A stretch of DNA of 64,000 nucleotides from Methylophaga sp. 41_12_T18 (GCA_002163115.1 MAAI01000069.1:12839-76838), one strand, 5' to 3'. Shown: positions 1-8,439, numbered from the stretch's first letter. Translations and numbers: made by a program. The notes: generated by a model not told the origin, from the sequence alone.

Positions 1-388
1 ATGTTCCATCATGTAAGGTTTCAATAAAGTCAGAACGTCGATAAGCAACTTGTAGTATTTCACCAGAAGCATAATCAAGTTGAATTTCCCACTGATTATC
101 CGCTTGTACTTTAATCACGCCTTTACCAGGACGAACATCTAAGCGTTTAATATCCTGCCAACCAGTAATGCCCGCCTGTTCAACGCTTTTCGCTATCGTT
201 AGAATTTGTTCAAATTCAAGTTGTGAACTGCGTGAATCCGTTTTAATTGTTGGCGGCTGCACCCAATCTAAATCTTTCTTAAGAATCAGTAAGATACCAC
301 TAATTAAAACAATAAGAATCGGTAAAGCACAAATAATTGCACCCCAATTGTGAATTTTACGGTTTACTCGATTCCACTTAATTTTCAT
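1..388 (-). CDS. PepSY-domain membrane protein (3' end cut off by window)
   Basis: The leftward frame starts at an ATG at 388 and stays open to the window edge, giving about 129 residues. It begins with a basic segment (MKIKWNRVNRKIHNWG), one hydrophobic helix (about residues 17-38, ALPILIVLISGILLIL) and then a soluble stretch that ends in YRRSDFIETLHDGT. The R/H-rich start, the single helix and the LHDGT-type motif before the cut are typical of PepSY-associated transmembrane proteins, which usually continue with a second helix. Such proteins sit in the inner membrane and often accompany iron or redox systems; their exact role is not settled. The forward frame at 168-353 is its shadow. The family call is from motif memory and the missing part could change it. 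Confidence 0.7.
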   Translation of the reverse strand, partial: MKIKWNRVNRKIHNWGAIICALPILIVLISGILLILKKDLDWVQPPTIKTDSRSSQLEFEQILTIAKSVEQAGITGWQDIKRLDVRPGKGVIKVQADNQWEIQLDYASGEILQVAYRRSDFIETLHDGT

Positions 389-478
389 AATCACTATCTA
401 TCTTGAATTTGGCTGATGGGCTAAAACAGGCGTAATAAATTAACAGTTGAAGCGATAAAAGACCAGTTTAAATATAAA

Positions 479-497
479 TAGTTCTCACTTAGAACTA
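479..497 (-). terminator. possible weak terminator hairpin after bioA
   Basis: An inverted repeat TAGTTCT-5 nt-AGAACTA lies 5 nt beyond the bioA stop. In the direction of bioA it is followed by the T/A-rich TTTATATTTAAAC rather than a clean T run. It could end the bioA transcript, but the stem is AT-rich, so this is tentative. Confidence 0.35.
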
Positions 498-501
498 GAA
501 A

Positions 502-1809
502 CTATCGAGAAAGTAATTTCAACGATAACTGCTCGACTATCTTGCCCATCGCCTGCGTTAACACTGTTAAATCGGCAGCATCAATAATGTAAGGCGGCAT
601 AATGTAGACAAGGTTGCTAAACGGTCTTATCCATACACCTTGTTCAACGATAAACTTGGGCAACCAATCCATTTGATCATCCAACTTTTGCTTAAGCTCG
701 ATAACACCAATCGCGCCTTTCACTCTGACCTGCTTCACTAACGCTAAGTCTTGATACGGCATGAGTTCTGCCAGCAACTGTTGCTCGATATCAGCAACTT
801 GCGTTTGCCAATCTGACTCAGCTAACAATGCCAGACTCTCATTCGCAACACGACATGCCAATGGGTTGGCCATAAACGTTGGCCCATGCATTAATACGCC
901 ACTCCCATCAGCGGCAATACCTTGGGCAACTTGTCGACTACATAAAGTGGCAGCAAAACTCATATAACCACCCGTGATGGCTTTTCCTACACAGAGAATA
1001 TCCGGCACTATCTGCGCTTGTTCGTAAGCAAATAAGCTTCCAGTTCGACCAAAGCCCGTTGCGATTTCATCTAAGATCAGCAATACATCATATTGATCAC
1101 ATAAAACCCGTATTTGGCGTAAATATTCAGGACAATAAAAGCGCATGCCACCAGCACCTTGCACTAAGGGTTCAATAATGACTGCCGCTAGCTCATCATG
1201 ATTGTTTTTAATCAGATCTCTAAATTCAGCGATATCTTCATCTTGCCAGTCTTCATCAGACTCACAGGTTGGCAGCGGTGCAAATAAGTGTTTTGGTAAT
1301 ATCTGCTCGAACATACTGTGCATGCCATTAACCGGATCACATACCGCCATCGCACCAAAACTATCACCGTGATAACCACCACGAACCGTCAATAACCGTT
1401 GTTTTTTAGTTTGGCCTTGGGCAAAAAAGTATTGAATCGCCATCTTGATTGCGACTTCAACAGATACCGAACCAGAGTCAGCAAAAAACACATGTTGTAA
1501 TGGCTCTGCTGTCATCTCGATTAACTTACTGGATAAATCAATCGCCGGTTGGTGGGTTAAGCCACCAAACATCACATGTGACATCTGATCAATTTGATCT
1601 TTAGCCGCTTGGTTTAAGCGTGGATGATTGTAACCATGAATCGTTGACCACCATGAGGCCATGCCATCAATGATTTCACGGCCATCTTTTAAGGTTAAAC
1701 GCACACCATCAGCCGACACCACTTCATGAATAGTCGATGGGTAAGCAGCGCTGCTATAAGGATGCCAAATATGGTCAGCATCAAATTGTAGATTTTCTGT
1801 TTCAGTCAT
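502..1809 (-). CDS. bioA: adenosylmethionine-8-amino-7-oxononanoate aminotransferase
   Basis: This is a class III PLP aminotransferase of 435 residues, the usual length for BioA, which converts 8-amino-7-oxononanoate to 7,8-diaminononanoate with S-adenosylmethionine as amino donor in cytoplasmic biotin synthesis. The sequence shows the N-terminal WHPYSSA motif, YHGDSFGAMAV, the cofactor-binding LILDEIATGFGRTG and the Schiff-base lysine in VGKAITGGY (about residue 275). It stands alone: no bioF, bioD or bioC is adjacent, so the rest of the pathway must be elsewhere. It is divergent from the ligase-like gene at 1946, with a 136 bp shared promoter region. Forward frame 761-967 is a shadow. Confidence 0.95.
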   Translation of the reverse strand: MTETENLQFDADHIWHPYSSAAYPSTIHEVVSADGVRLTLKDGREIIDGMASWWSTIHGYNHPRLNQAAKDQIDQMSHVMFGGLTHQPAIDLSSKLIEMTAEPLQHVFFADSGSVSVEVAIKMAIQYFFAQGQTKKQRLLTVRGGYHGDSFGAMAVCDPVNGMHSMFEQILPKHLFAPLPTCESDEDWQDEDIAEFRDLIKNNHDELAAVIIEPLVQGAGGMRFYCPEYLRQIRVLCDQYDVLLILDEIATGFGRTGSLFAYEQAQIVPDILCVGKAITGGYMSFAATLCSRQVAQGIAADGSGVLMHGPTFMANPLACRVANESLALLAESDWQTQVADIEQQLLAELMPYQDLALVKQVRVKGAIGVIELKQKLDDQMDWLPKFIVEQGVWIRPFSNLVYIMPPYIIDAADLTVLTQAMGKIVEQLSLKLLSR

Positions 1810-1945
1810 AGGCCGAGATCATAGCAGTAGTTGACTGAAATACGTTATTAATCATTAACTAAAAACGCTGAGCTATTTATTTATTAGCTCGAAGGCGTAT
1901 GCTAATAGATAGAGTGACTTATCCTAATATTTATGGACGATAATT

Positions 1946-3379
1946 ATGGGGCAGGAAATTGCTAAATCACGTTTTACCACCGATGATTTTGCTCAGTTTC
2001 ATCATAAGTTAAGCATTGAAACTCAATTGCTCAAACAATGCATTGAGCAGCAAGCTTGTTCTAATTCATCGTTTGTCGCTGGCTTAGAACTAGAGGCTTG
2101 GTTGATCGATCAATACATGCGCCCCTCGCCAATCAATGAACGTTATCTACTAGCACTCAATGATCCACTCGCCAGTGCTGAACTCGCTAAGTTCAATGTT
2201 GAACTCAATACCGAACCGTTAGCGTTAACTGGTTCTATGTTTGCACAGCTGTATCAACAATTAGAGCAACTGTGGTCTGATGGCCAAGTGCACGCCCATA
2301 CCCACAATGCCAAGATGTTGATGATAGGTATCTTGCCTACTATCAAACAAAGCGATCTCTGCCTGAGTAATATGTCAGACCTAAATCGCTACCGTGCTCT
2401 TAACGAGCAAATCCTCCGCTCCAGAGGTAAGCCGATCCACTTAGAAGTTACCGGTGTTGAGCATTTAGAACTAGAACATCATGATGTGATGTTAGAGTCG
2501 GCGGCAACCTCGTTACAGCTTCATACCAAGGTACCACTAGACCTTGCCCATCATTATTACAATGCATCGATTATTGCTTCAGCCCCGATGGTCGCCTTGT
2601 GTGCCAATTCCCCCTATTTATTTGGTAAAAACCTGTGGCATGAGTCACGCATTCCTTTATTCGAACAAGCCATTGAAACCGGTGGCTATGCAGGTGTGGC
2701 ACATGGGCCATTAAGACGAGTCAGTTTTGGCACAGGCTATGCCAAGCACTCGATCTTTGAATGCTTCAATGAAAACCTTGAACACTTCCCCGTATTACTG
2801 CCGGCCAAATTAGGGCCCTCTTCACAAAAACTAGATTATTTACGGTTGCACAATGGCACTATTTGGCGCTGGAACAGGCCCTTAATAGGCTTTGATAATG
2901 ATGGTACACCTCATATCCGTATTGAACATCGATCACCTGCTGCCGGACCTACCGTTATAGATACGATTGCCAATACTGCATTTTATTATGGTCTGGCTAA
3001 ATCTATTTGCGATGAGCTAACTCAAACCACGATTGAAACGCCATTTTCTCAGGCGAAAGACAACTTTTACCAAGCAGCACGGTTTGGGTTAGAGGCTCAT
3101 ATTCATTGGAATGCTCAGCCATCACAACGTATCTATCATTTAATTGCAACCCAGCTTATCGATCGGGCAATAGCGGGTTTACAGTCGTATGGTATTGCTG
3201 ACAGTGAGATTACTCCACTGATGAGCATCATCCGTGACCGAGTGCAAAACAAACAAAATGGCAGTGTCTGGCAACAGCGTTATATCCAACAAGTAAAGCC
3301 AGATTTTACTGAAATGACACAACGCTACTTCTTTCATCAGCAGTCTAATATACCGGTGAGTCAATGGAACATTCAATAA
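1946..3379 (+). CDS. glutamate-cysteine ligase-like (GCS2-type) carboxylate-amine ligase
   Basis: A 477-residue cytoplasmic protein resembling family 2 glutamate-cysteine ligase relatives. Features seen: an acidic nucleotide/metal motif GLELEAWLID (about residues 46-55), FNVELNTEPL, HAHTHNAKMLMIGILPT, and the late IRIEHRSPAAGPTVIDT block, all typical of the GCS2 fold. Enzymes of this fold join an amine to the gamma- or alpha-carboxylate of glutamate or a peptide using ATP. True glutathione synthesis is not certain: no gshB is adjacent, and the gene overlaps by 16 bp a zinc carboxypeptidase-like gene, which suggests a coupled make-and-trim role on an amide-linked substrate. The start ATG at 1946 follows a GGACGA ribosome site. 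Confidence 0.75.
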   Translation: MGQEIAKSRFTTDDFAQFHHKLSIETQLLKQCIEQQACSNSSFVAGLELEAWLIDQYMRPSPINERYLLALNDPLASAELAKFNVELNTEPLALTGSMFAQLYQQLEQLWSDGQVHAHTHNAKMLMIGILPTIKQSDLCLSNMSDLNRYRALNEQILRSRGKPIHLEVTGVEHLELEHHDVMLESAATSLQLHTKVPLDLAHHYYNASIIASAPMVALCANSPYLFGKNLWHESRIPLFEQAIETGGYAGVAHGPLRRVSFGTGYAKHSIFECFNENLEHFPVLLPAKLGPSSQKLDYLRLHNGTIWRWNRPLIGFDNDGTPHIRIEHRSPAAGPTVIDTIANTAFYYGLAKSICDELTQTTIETPFSQAKDNFYQAARFGLEAHIHWNAQPSQRIYHLIATQLIDRAIAGLQSYGIADSEITPLMSIIRDRVQNKQNGSVWQQRYIQQVKPDFTEMTQRYFFHQQSNIPVSQWNIQ

Positions 3380-4389
3380 ACGTCCAGTTAGATCACCTTG
3401 ACACTATTCCTGACGGTTTACTCACTGTCTCAGCGACCGACTTGCATACCCTTTTACCTAGGCCAACCTTAATCAATTTGCCCGGAAAACATCCTGAGCC
3501 GTTATTTGTATCAGTGCTGTTGCATGGTAATGAAACAACCGGCCTGCTTGCCATTCAGCAACTATTAAAATGTTATCAAAGCCAATCATTACCTCGCTGT
3601 TTATCAATATTTTTTGGTAATATTGATGCCGCTAAACTCGGCCTGCGACGCTTAGATGGCCAAGTTGATTACAACCGTACTTGGCCAGGAACGCCACTCA
3701 GTCCCTGTCCTGAAACAGTGATCATGCAAGATGTGGTCGATATCATGAAGCAGAAGTCAGTGTTTGCCAGTATTGATGTCCATAACAATACCGGTTTAAA
3801 TCCTCATTACGCCTGTGTCAATAAGCTGGATGATGCCTTTTTACAACTGGCGACACTGTTTGGTCGGTTTGTTGTGTACTTCACTCGACCGCAAGGCGTG
3901 CAATCCTCTGCCTTTGCAGATATCTGCCCTGCTGTCACCTTGGAATGTGGCCGGCCTGGTCAGCAATATGGTGTTGAACATGCGGTTGAGTTTTTGAACA
4001 GTGCATTGCATCTCGATCATTTTCCACAGCAGCCGGTGCATCATCAAGATATCGATCTGTATCACACTGTAGCCCAAGTCAAAATTAAACCCGAAGTCGC
4101 CTTCAGTTTCTCTGATCCACAGGCCGATTTATTACTGGATCCAGACCTAGAAAAACTCAACTTCACCGATGTAAATACCCATACCATTATCGGCCGTTGG
4201 AACTCTGATCAACCTATCCCCGTGCAAGCCATGGATGAAAATGGCCATGATGTCAGCGGCCGTTTTTTCGAAATCATCGAGCAACAACTGGTTATAAGCA
4301 GAGCGACTATGCCATCAATGCTCACGCTTGATGAAAGAGTGATTAAACAAGATTGCTTATGCTATTTGATGGAAAGGTTAGCCATATAA
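3364..4389 (+). CDS. M14-type zinc carboxypeptidase / AstE-AspA family protein
   Basis: 341 residues of the succinylglutamate desuccinylase/aspartoacylase branch of M14 metallopeptidases. The zinc site is visible: H and E in SVLLHGNETTG (about residues 55-65) and the later H of SIDVHNNTG, with the arginine/asparagine substrate motif in RLDGQVDYNRTW and the putative catalytic glutamate in TLECGRPGQ. Members hydrolyse N-acyl amino acids or C-terminal amino acids. The start codon overlaps the end of the upstream ligase-like gene by 16 bp in a different frame, so translation is probably coupled. A strong bidirectional terminator follows directly. Substrate unknown. Frames 3841-4077 and 3815-3997 are shadows. 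Confidence 0.8.
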   Translation: MEHSINVQLDHLDTIPDGLLTVSATDLHTLLPRPTLINLPGKHPEPLFVSVLLHGNETTGLLAIQQLLKCYQSQSLPRCLSIFFGNIDAAKLGLRRLDGQVDYNRTWPGTPLSPCPETVIMQDVVDIMKQKSVFASIDVHNNTGLNPHYACVNKLDDAFLQLATLFGRFVVYFTRPQGVQSSAFADICPAVTLECGRPGQQYGVEHAVEFLNSALHLDHFPQQPVHHQDIDLYHTVAQVKIKPEVAFSFSDPQADLLLDPDLEKLNFTDVNTHTIIGRWNSDQPIPVQAMDENGHDVSGRFFEIIEQQLVISRATMPSMLTLDERVIKQDCLCYLMERLAI

Positions 4390-4423
4390 AAAAGCCCACG
4401 CTAATTGCTTAGCGTGGGCTTTT
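4390..4423. terminator. bidirectional intrinsic terminator
   Basis: A perfect 15-bp inverted repeat, AAAAGCCCACGCTAA, with a TTGC loop, begins 1 nt after the peptidase stop. The arms end in A/T runs on both sides, so it can stop transcription from the rightward ligase/peptidase pair and the leftward Pmp3-like gene. Confidence 0.92.
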
Positions 4424-4441
4424 AAATAAGTATTTATTAAA

Positions 4442-4603
4442 TTACTTTGTCGTAATCCATAATGCATGAATAACGGCAGGTAGATAAAGGAAAAAACACA
4501 ATACAATATTAATGATTAAATCTTTACCTGCACCTTTTTTTAAAAATACTGCTAACGGTGCTAAGAAAATAGAAATGACGATCAGAACTAACTTGTTATC
4601 CAC
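4442..4603 (-). CDS. small Pmp3/UPF0057-type membrane protein
   Basis: A 53-residue protein starting at GTG (4603) with an AAGGAT ribosome site 9 nt upstream and ending at TAA at 4442. It has two hydrophobic helices (about residues 5-21, LVLIVISIFLAPLAVFL, and 30-48, IINIVLCFFLYLPAVIHALW) split by a short polar KKGAGKD loop. The IFLAPLAVFLKKG start and the LPAVIHALW end are the hallmarks of the Pmp3/YqaE family of small inner-membrane stress proteins. It lies between the terminator and iscA, in the same direction as iscA with a 34-bp gap, so it may be read through from the iscR-iscA transcript. Confidence 0.88.
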   Translation of the reverse strand: MDNKLVLIVISIFLAPLAVFLKKGAGKDLIINIVLCFFLYLPAVIHALWITTK

Positions 4604-4637
4604 GAATTTTATCCTTTAAAAAATTGAATTTTATCTG

Positions 4638-4964
4638 CTACTTAGTCACGCTAAAGCTTTCACCACAACCGCAGGCTGAAATTACATTAGGGTTATTAAA
4701 TTTAAAACTTTGATTTAAACCTTCTTTTACAAAATCCAATTCCATATCATTTAATAAAGGCATGCTCGAATCGTCAACCACAACCTTGACGCCATCTTGC
4801 TCAATCACCGTGTCATTGTCGGCCACTGTTTCGGCAAAATCTAACGCATAACTATAACCAGAACAACCGCTTTCAGTGACACCAATGCGTAAACCGATCG
4901 CCGTTTCTTTTTTAGCAACCATGGTTTGTATTCTTGCTACAGCTGTTGCTGTTAATGTAATCAT
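4638..4964 (-). CDS. iscA: A-type iron-sulfur carrier protein IscA
   Basis: 108 residues, the usual length. The three conserved cysteines of A-type carriers are present in SGCSGYSY and CGCGESF near the C-terminus; they bind iron or a [2Fe-2S]/[4Fe-4S] cluster and pass it to apo-proteins in the cytoplasm. The ELDFVKEGLNQSFKF stretch and the CGCGESF ending resemble IscA rather than ErpA, whose end is normally CGCGSSF. It lies 152 bp downstream of iscR in the same direction, without iscS, iscU, hscAB or fdx between, so this is a stripped-down isc locus. It is probably controlled from the IscR-type operator upstream of iscR. Confidence 0.88.
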   Translation of the reverse strand: MITLTATAVARIQTMVAKKETAIGLRIGVTESGCSGYSYALDFAETVADNDTVIEQDGVKVVVDDSSMPLLNDMELDFVKEGLNQSFKFNNPNVISACGCGESFSVTK

Positions 4965-5116
4965 TAGGATATTACCTATCTGTTAGAGGGTTAAACAATA
5001 ATAAATATTAGACTCATAAACGTCATCAAAAATGCATGACTGCTTAACTATTTGTTAACAGCCAAAATCTAGCCATCAAAATATCGTTAACGTTGATTCT
5101 TATAAAGTAGTTTGAA

Positions 5117-5569
5117 CTAGATCATGTCAAATTTAATGACAGCATCCGCTGTTTTATTTTTCTTATCTTCATGCGCTTGTACTACTTGCGCTAAGGATAT
5201 GCCATCAAGATAAGAACTAATTTGATCACTCAAACTCTGCCATAACTCATGACTGAGACAAGCCATACCGTTGTGACAATTAGATTTACCTTCACACTGG
5301 GTATTATCTACTTTTTCATCAACAGCAGAAATCACATCTAACACCGTAATTTCATTGGCAGTACGACTTAGTCGATAACCACCACCAGGGCCACGTGAGC
5401 TACTGACTAAGCCCTGCTTTCTTAAGCGTGAAAATAACTGTTCTAGATAAGATAAAGAGATGCCCTGACGTTCAGAAATGTCAGCAAGGGTAATTGAGCC
5501 TAGCTCAAAATTCAGACTCAAATCTAACATGGCCGTGACTGCATAACGACCCTTTGTTGTTAACCGCAT
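5117..5569 (-). CDS. iscR: Rrf2-family iron-sulfur sensing regulator IscR
   Basis: 150 residues with the N-terminal winged helix ([17 protein letters not shown]), the recognition segment around [20 protein letters not shown] and a three-cysteine cluster motif [13 protein letters not shown] (about residues 92-104), the ligand set of IscR. With a [2Fe-2S] cluster the protein represses isc genes; without it the target set changes. It is the first gene before iscA and follows cysE by 50 bp. The start ATG at 5569 has an AAGGG ribosome site that sits inside an inverted repeat (see the regulatory entry). Confidence 0.95.
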   Translation of the reverse strand: MRLTTKGRYAVTAMLDLSLNFELGSITLADISERQGISLSYLEQLFSRLRKQGLVSSSRGPGGGYRLSRTANEITVLDVISAVDEKVDNTQCEGKSNCHNGMACLSHELWQSLSDQISSYLDGISLAQVVQAHEDKKNKTADAVIKFDMI

Positions 5570-5572
5570 AAA

Positions 5573-5627
5573 AATACCCTTGGAAAAATATGGGTATTAG
5601 TTTTCCATACCCGAGTATTTTAGTCAA
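5573..5627 (-). promoter_or_regulatory. IscR-type operator and inverted-repeat leader upstream of iscR
   Basis: On the minus strand TTGACTAAAATACTCGGGTAT (5607-5627) matches the pattern of type-1 IscR sites that overlap the -35 box of proteobacterial iscR promoters. Its TTGACT spans the cysE stop codon. Downstream the hexamer GGGTAT/ATACCC recurs in alternating orientation (5607-5612, 5592-5597, 5574-5579). The last two form a 7-bp inverted repeat with a 12-nt loop, and its distal arm contains the AAGGG ribosome site of iscR. Autorepression by IscR is known for the family; the hairpin role is inference. Confidence 0.7.
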
Positions 5628-6411
5628 CTTTTCCGTTATTTTGTTGCTGCTGTTGTAAATCACAGCCATCTAATTCAGGCATATCAACCTCTGGACACTC
5701 GCCGCCGAGCTTATGAATAGTATCCGCCATGGCATCAACCCGTTTATCCATTGCTTGAATATGTTCAATAAGGCCATGAATAGCTGCAGCAACAGGATCG
5801 ACTTCAGCACTAGATGTGCCGTAGGCATCAAAACCAACTGCTTGAGCGAGTTTTTGCTGTTGTTTTTTGTCTTCGGTTAAATCTGTTCTAACCACTCGGC
5901 CAGGCACACCAATGACGGTTTGATTGGCATCAACATCTTTAACAACCACAGCGTTTGAGCCAACTCGAACACCTTCCGCTAGGAAAATAGGCCCGAGTAC
6001 TTTGGCTCCTGCTCCCACCACCACATTATTGGCTAAGGTTGGATGACGTTTACCTTCTTTCCACGAAGTGCCACCTAAGGTCACACTGTGATACAAAGTA
6101 CAGTCATCGCCGATTTCAGCTGTTTCACCAATCACCACCCCCATGCCGTGATCGATAAAGAAACGCCGACCAATTTTAGCAGCAGGATGAATTTCAATTC
6201 CCGTTACCCAACGACTGATTGTTGATAAAAAGCGAGCAAGCCACTTTAGATCACACCGCCATAACCAATGGCTTAAGCGATGAACTTGAATAGCTTGAAC
6301 ACCTGGATAAGTCGTACAAATTTCAAAAAAATTGCGTGCAGCAGGATCACGATCAAAAACACAGTTAATGTCTTCTTTAATACGTTGCCACAAGGTCAAT
6401 TCTTCTGTCAT
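5620..6411 (-). CDS. cysE: serine O-acetyltransferase
   Basis: 263 residues. Transfers acetyl from acetyl-CoA to L-serine, the first step of cysteine synthesis, in the cytoplasm. An alpha-helical N-terminal domain ([21 protein letters not shown]) precedes a left-handed beta-helix with hexapeptide repeats: [22 protein letters not shown], then the CoA/active-site loop HSVTLGGT and GAGAKVLGP. Downstream of the fold there is an unusually long tail (about residues 190-263) ending in a glutamine/asparagine run (LQQQQQNN). The gene starts 2 nt after the trmJ stop, so both share a transcript, and its stop overlaps the iscR promoter, linking cysteine supply to Fe-S control. Confidence 0.93.
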   Translation of the reverse strand: MTEELTLWQRIKEDINCVFDRDPAARNFFEICTTYPGVQAIQVHRLSHWLWRCDLKWLARFLSTISRWVTGIEIHPAAKIGRRFFIDHGMGVVIGETAEIGDDCTLYHSVTLGGTSWKEGKRHPTLANNVVVGAGAKVLGPIFLAEGVRVGSNAVVVKDVDANQTVIGVPGRVVRTDLTEDKKQQQKLAQAVGFDAYGTSSAEVDPVAAAIHGLIEHIQAMDKRVDAMADTIHKLGGECPEVDMPELDGCDLQQQQQNNGKVD

Positions 6412-6413
6412 CT

Positions 6414-7142
6414 TTACTTTCCTTTATATGTTTCTGCTGCACGCAATATACCATGCATAATCTGTAACTCATTACGATCGAGATCAGCTCGATTAAATAA
6501 CCGGCGTAACCGTCGCATTAAGTTTCTTGGGTTTTCAGGATCTAAAAAACCAATTTCCGTTAAACTTTGTTCGAAATGGCTATATAAATGTTCCATATCA
6601 TCAGCAGCCACCGCTTCTCTATTTTCACCGACACGGCCTACTTCAATGCTTGGGTCAAAAGTCATTTTGAGTTCATAAGCACAGACCTGTACAGCCGCAG
6701 CTAAGTTCAATGAACTGTAGTCTGGGTTGGCAGGAATATTAATCAAATGCTGACACTTATCTAACTCATCGTTTGATAAACCAGAATGTTCACGACCAAA
6801 TACAATCGCAATTTGAGCATCATCACCGGCTTGTTGAATTTGTGCCACCGCTTCACGTGGATTAACCACCGGCACCGGCAAGTGACGCAAGCGGGCACTC
6901 ATGCCATAAACTTGATGACAACCAGCAATAGCGGATTCTAAACTGTCATGCACTGTTGCCTTAGCTAATACATCATCAGCCCCTGAAGCTCTTGCTGTTG
7001 CTTGTGCATCAGGATAAATCTTCGGTGTAACCAAATGTAAATTTGATAAACCCATGGTTTTCATTGCACGGGCAGCTGCACCGATATTGCCAGGATGGGT
7101 TGTGCCCACCAGCACAAAGCGAATGTTATCCAACGTTGTCAT
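6414..7142 (-). CDS. trmJ: tRNA (cytidine/uridine-2'-O-)-methyltransferase TrmJ
   Basis: 242 residues of the SPOUT (trefoil-knot) family. Motifs: [20 protein letters not shown] at the start, [15 protein letters not shown] and the knot motif [17 protein letters not shown], followed by a C-terminal helical extension typical of TrmJ. It methylates the ribose at position 32 of some tRNAs using S-adenosylmethionine. The gene overlaps the end of queA by 17 bp and precedes cysE by 2 nt; the trmJ-cysE-iscR order is common in gammaproteobacteria. Frame 6280-6678 on the plus strand is a shadow. Confidence 0.93.
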   Translation of the reverse strand: MTTLDNIRFVLVGTTHPGNIGAAARAMKTMGLSNLHLVTPKIYPDAQATARASGADDVLAKATVHDSLESAIAGCHQVYGMSARLRHLPVPVVNPREAVAQIQQAGDDAQIAIVFGREHSGLSNDELDKCQHLINIPANPDYSSLNLAAAVQVCAYELKMTFDPSIEVGRVGENREAVAADDMEHLYSHFEQSLTEIGFLDPENPRNLMRRLRRLFNRADLDRNELQIMHGILRAAETYKGK

Positions 7143-8166
7143 TTAATTTCCTAGTAATAAACATGGCATCACCGTAACTAAAAAAGCGATATTTATTTGT
7201 AATTGCGTGTTGATAAGCATTCATCACATTATCTCGACCAGCAAAGGCCGATACCAACATTAATAAGGTTGATTCTGATAAATGAAAGTTCGTGATCATC
7301 GCATCGACACTTTTGAACTGATAACCGGGATAGATAAAAATATCGGTTTCACCGGAATAAGGAATGATACAGCCATTGCGAGATGCACTTTCTAATGCCC
7401 TAACACTCGTCGTGCCCACCGCAATAACGCGGCCACCTCGTGCTCGGGTTGCTTTGATCTTTTCACAAACTTCAGCGGTGACTTCGATACGCTCAGAATG
7501 CATATGATGAGTTTTAATATCATCAACACGCACCGGCTGAAACGTGCCCGCACCGACATGTAAAGTAACTTGTGCTGAATCAATGCCCATCTCAGCAATG
7601 GTATCTAACATCGCTTGGTCAAAATGCAAACCTGCCGTTGGCGCAGCGACTGCACCAATATGTTGAGCATAAACCGTTTGATATCGATCTAAATCATCTT
7701 TAGCCACATCACGTTCTATATAAGGCGGTAACGGCAAGCGACCGTGTTCTTCCAATGCTGCTACGACATCATCAACATGAAAGTAAATTTCGAATAAAGC
7801 ATCGTGGCGACCTAATACTTCAGCGTCGAGTTTATCTTCTAATAATAAATGCACACCAGCGCCAGGTGACTTGCTACTGCGGACATGAGCCAGGACTCGA
7901 TGTTGATCTAAAACCCGCTCCACCAGCACTTCAACCTTGCCACCGCTCTCCTTTTTACCTTTTAAACGCGCTGGAATAACCTTAGTATTATTAAACACTA
8001 ACAGGTCGTCTTTTTGTAAAAACGTTGGTAAATCAACAAATTGCTGATCAGACAGATTACCAGTCGCTCCCTCTAAAGAAAGTAAACGACTTTCTGTGCG
8101 GTGCTTGGATGGAAATTGAGCAATTAGCTCAGGCGGTATTTCAAATTGGAAGTCAGTACGTTGCAT
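7126..8166 (-). CDS. queA: S-adenosylmethionine:tRNA ribosyltransferase-isomerase
   Basis: 346 residues, full length. Adds the cyclopentene-ring precursor (epoxyqueuosine) to preQ1 in tRNA, using S-adenosylmethionine as ribosyl donor. Characteristic stretches: [12 protein letters not shown] near the start, [36 protein letters not shown] and the late [18 protein letters not shown]. It heads the leftward operon queA-trmJ-cysE; tgt is not adjacent, unlike in many relatives. The ATG at 8166 lies 107 bp from the divergent tRNA-Leu gene. Frames 7392-7598, 7755-7979 and 8025-8225 are shadows. Confidence 0.96.
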   Translation of the reverse strand: MQRTDFQFEIPPELIAQFPSKHRTESRLLSLEGATGNLSDQQFVDLPTFLQKDDLLVFNNTKVIPARLKGKKESGGKVEVLVERVLDQHRVLAHVRSSKSPGAGVHLLLEDKLDAEVLGRHDALFEIYFHVDDVVAALEEHGRLPLPPYIERDVAKDDLDRYQTVYAQHIGAVAAPTAGLHFDQAMLDTIAEMGIDSAQVTLHVGAGTFQPVRVDDIKTHHMHSERIEVTAEVCEKIKATRARGGRVIAVGTTSVRALESASRNGCIIPYSGETDIFIYPGYQFKSVDAMITNFHLSESTLLMLVSAFAGRDNVMNAYQHAITNKYRFFSYGDAMFITRKLNDNVG

Positions 8167-8251
8167 GCCATGATCATAACAAAAGCGAAATCAAAAGCCA
8201 TTGCAATCTATTAAATCTAAATTAATGCTTCCCTAAATCAGGCGGGATGGC

Positions 8252-8257
8252 TATAAT
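8252..8257 (+). promoter_or_regulatory. -10 element of the tRNA-Leu promoter
   Basis: A consensus TATAAT begins 21 nt before the tRNA 5' end. The position 17 bp further upstream (TTCCCT, about 8229) is a weak -35 match. Distance and orientation fit transcription of the tRNA starting near 8264. Confidence 0.65.
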
Positions 8258-8272
8258 CTCTCGCTTGAATTT

Positions 8273-8357
8273 GCCGGGGTGGCGGAACTGGTAGACGCGC
8301 TGGATTCAAAATCCAGTTTCTTCGGAAGTGGGGGTTCGATTCCCCCCCCCGGTACCA
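8273..8357 (+). tRNA. tRNA-Leu (anticodon CAA)
   Basis: An 85-nt cloverleaf with a long variable arm, as in class II tRNAs. The acceptor GCCGGGG pairs with CCCCGGT (first pair G-U). The anticodon stem CTGGA/TCCAG encloses the loop TTCAAAA, giving CAA, which reads UUG. The T arm is GGGGG-TTCGATT-CCCCC and the terminal CCA is encoded. The T-stem and acceptor merge into a run of nine C residues. Its 3' end is repeated 76 bp downstream, which may mark an old integration site. Confidence 0.96.
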
Positions 8358-8439
8358 AATTCAACTTAAAAAAAAGCGAGTTCTTAACTCGCTTTTTTTA
8401 TGCCTAAAATTTACCAACTAACATCCCGTACCAAATTCA
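8352..8439 (+). repeat. 12-bp direct repeat of the tRNA-Leu 3' end (possible att remnant)
   Basis: GTACCAAATTCA at 8352-8363 (last bases of the tRNA plus flank) recurs exactly at 8428-8439, both preceded by a CCC run. Repeated tRNA 3' ends are the signature of tyrosine-integrase attachment sites, and the second copy lies at the edge of the hsd island. No integrase is seen and no third copy was found at the far end near 18.4-19.1 kb, so this is suggestive only. The 138 bp from 8440 to hsdR hold no gene I can support. Confidence 0.4.
8368..8399 (+). terminator. intrinsic terminator of the tRNA-Leu transcript
   Basis: GCGAGTT-CTT-AACTCGC hairpin (8376-8392), flanked by an A run and a run of seven T, 10 nt after the tRNA. 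Because both arms carry A/T runs it can also act on leftward transcripts coming out of hsdR. Confidence 0.9.

Noticed and set aside
4638-4964. ErpA as the identity of the A-type carrier
   Set aside because: The CGCGESF end and the ELDFVKEGL stretch fit IscA better; ErpA usually ends CGCGSSF.
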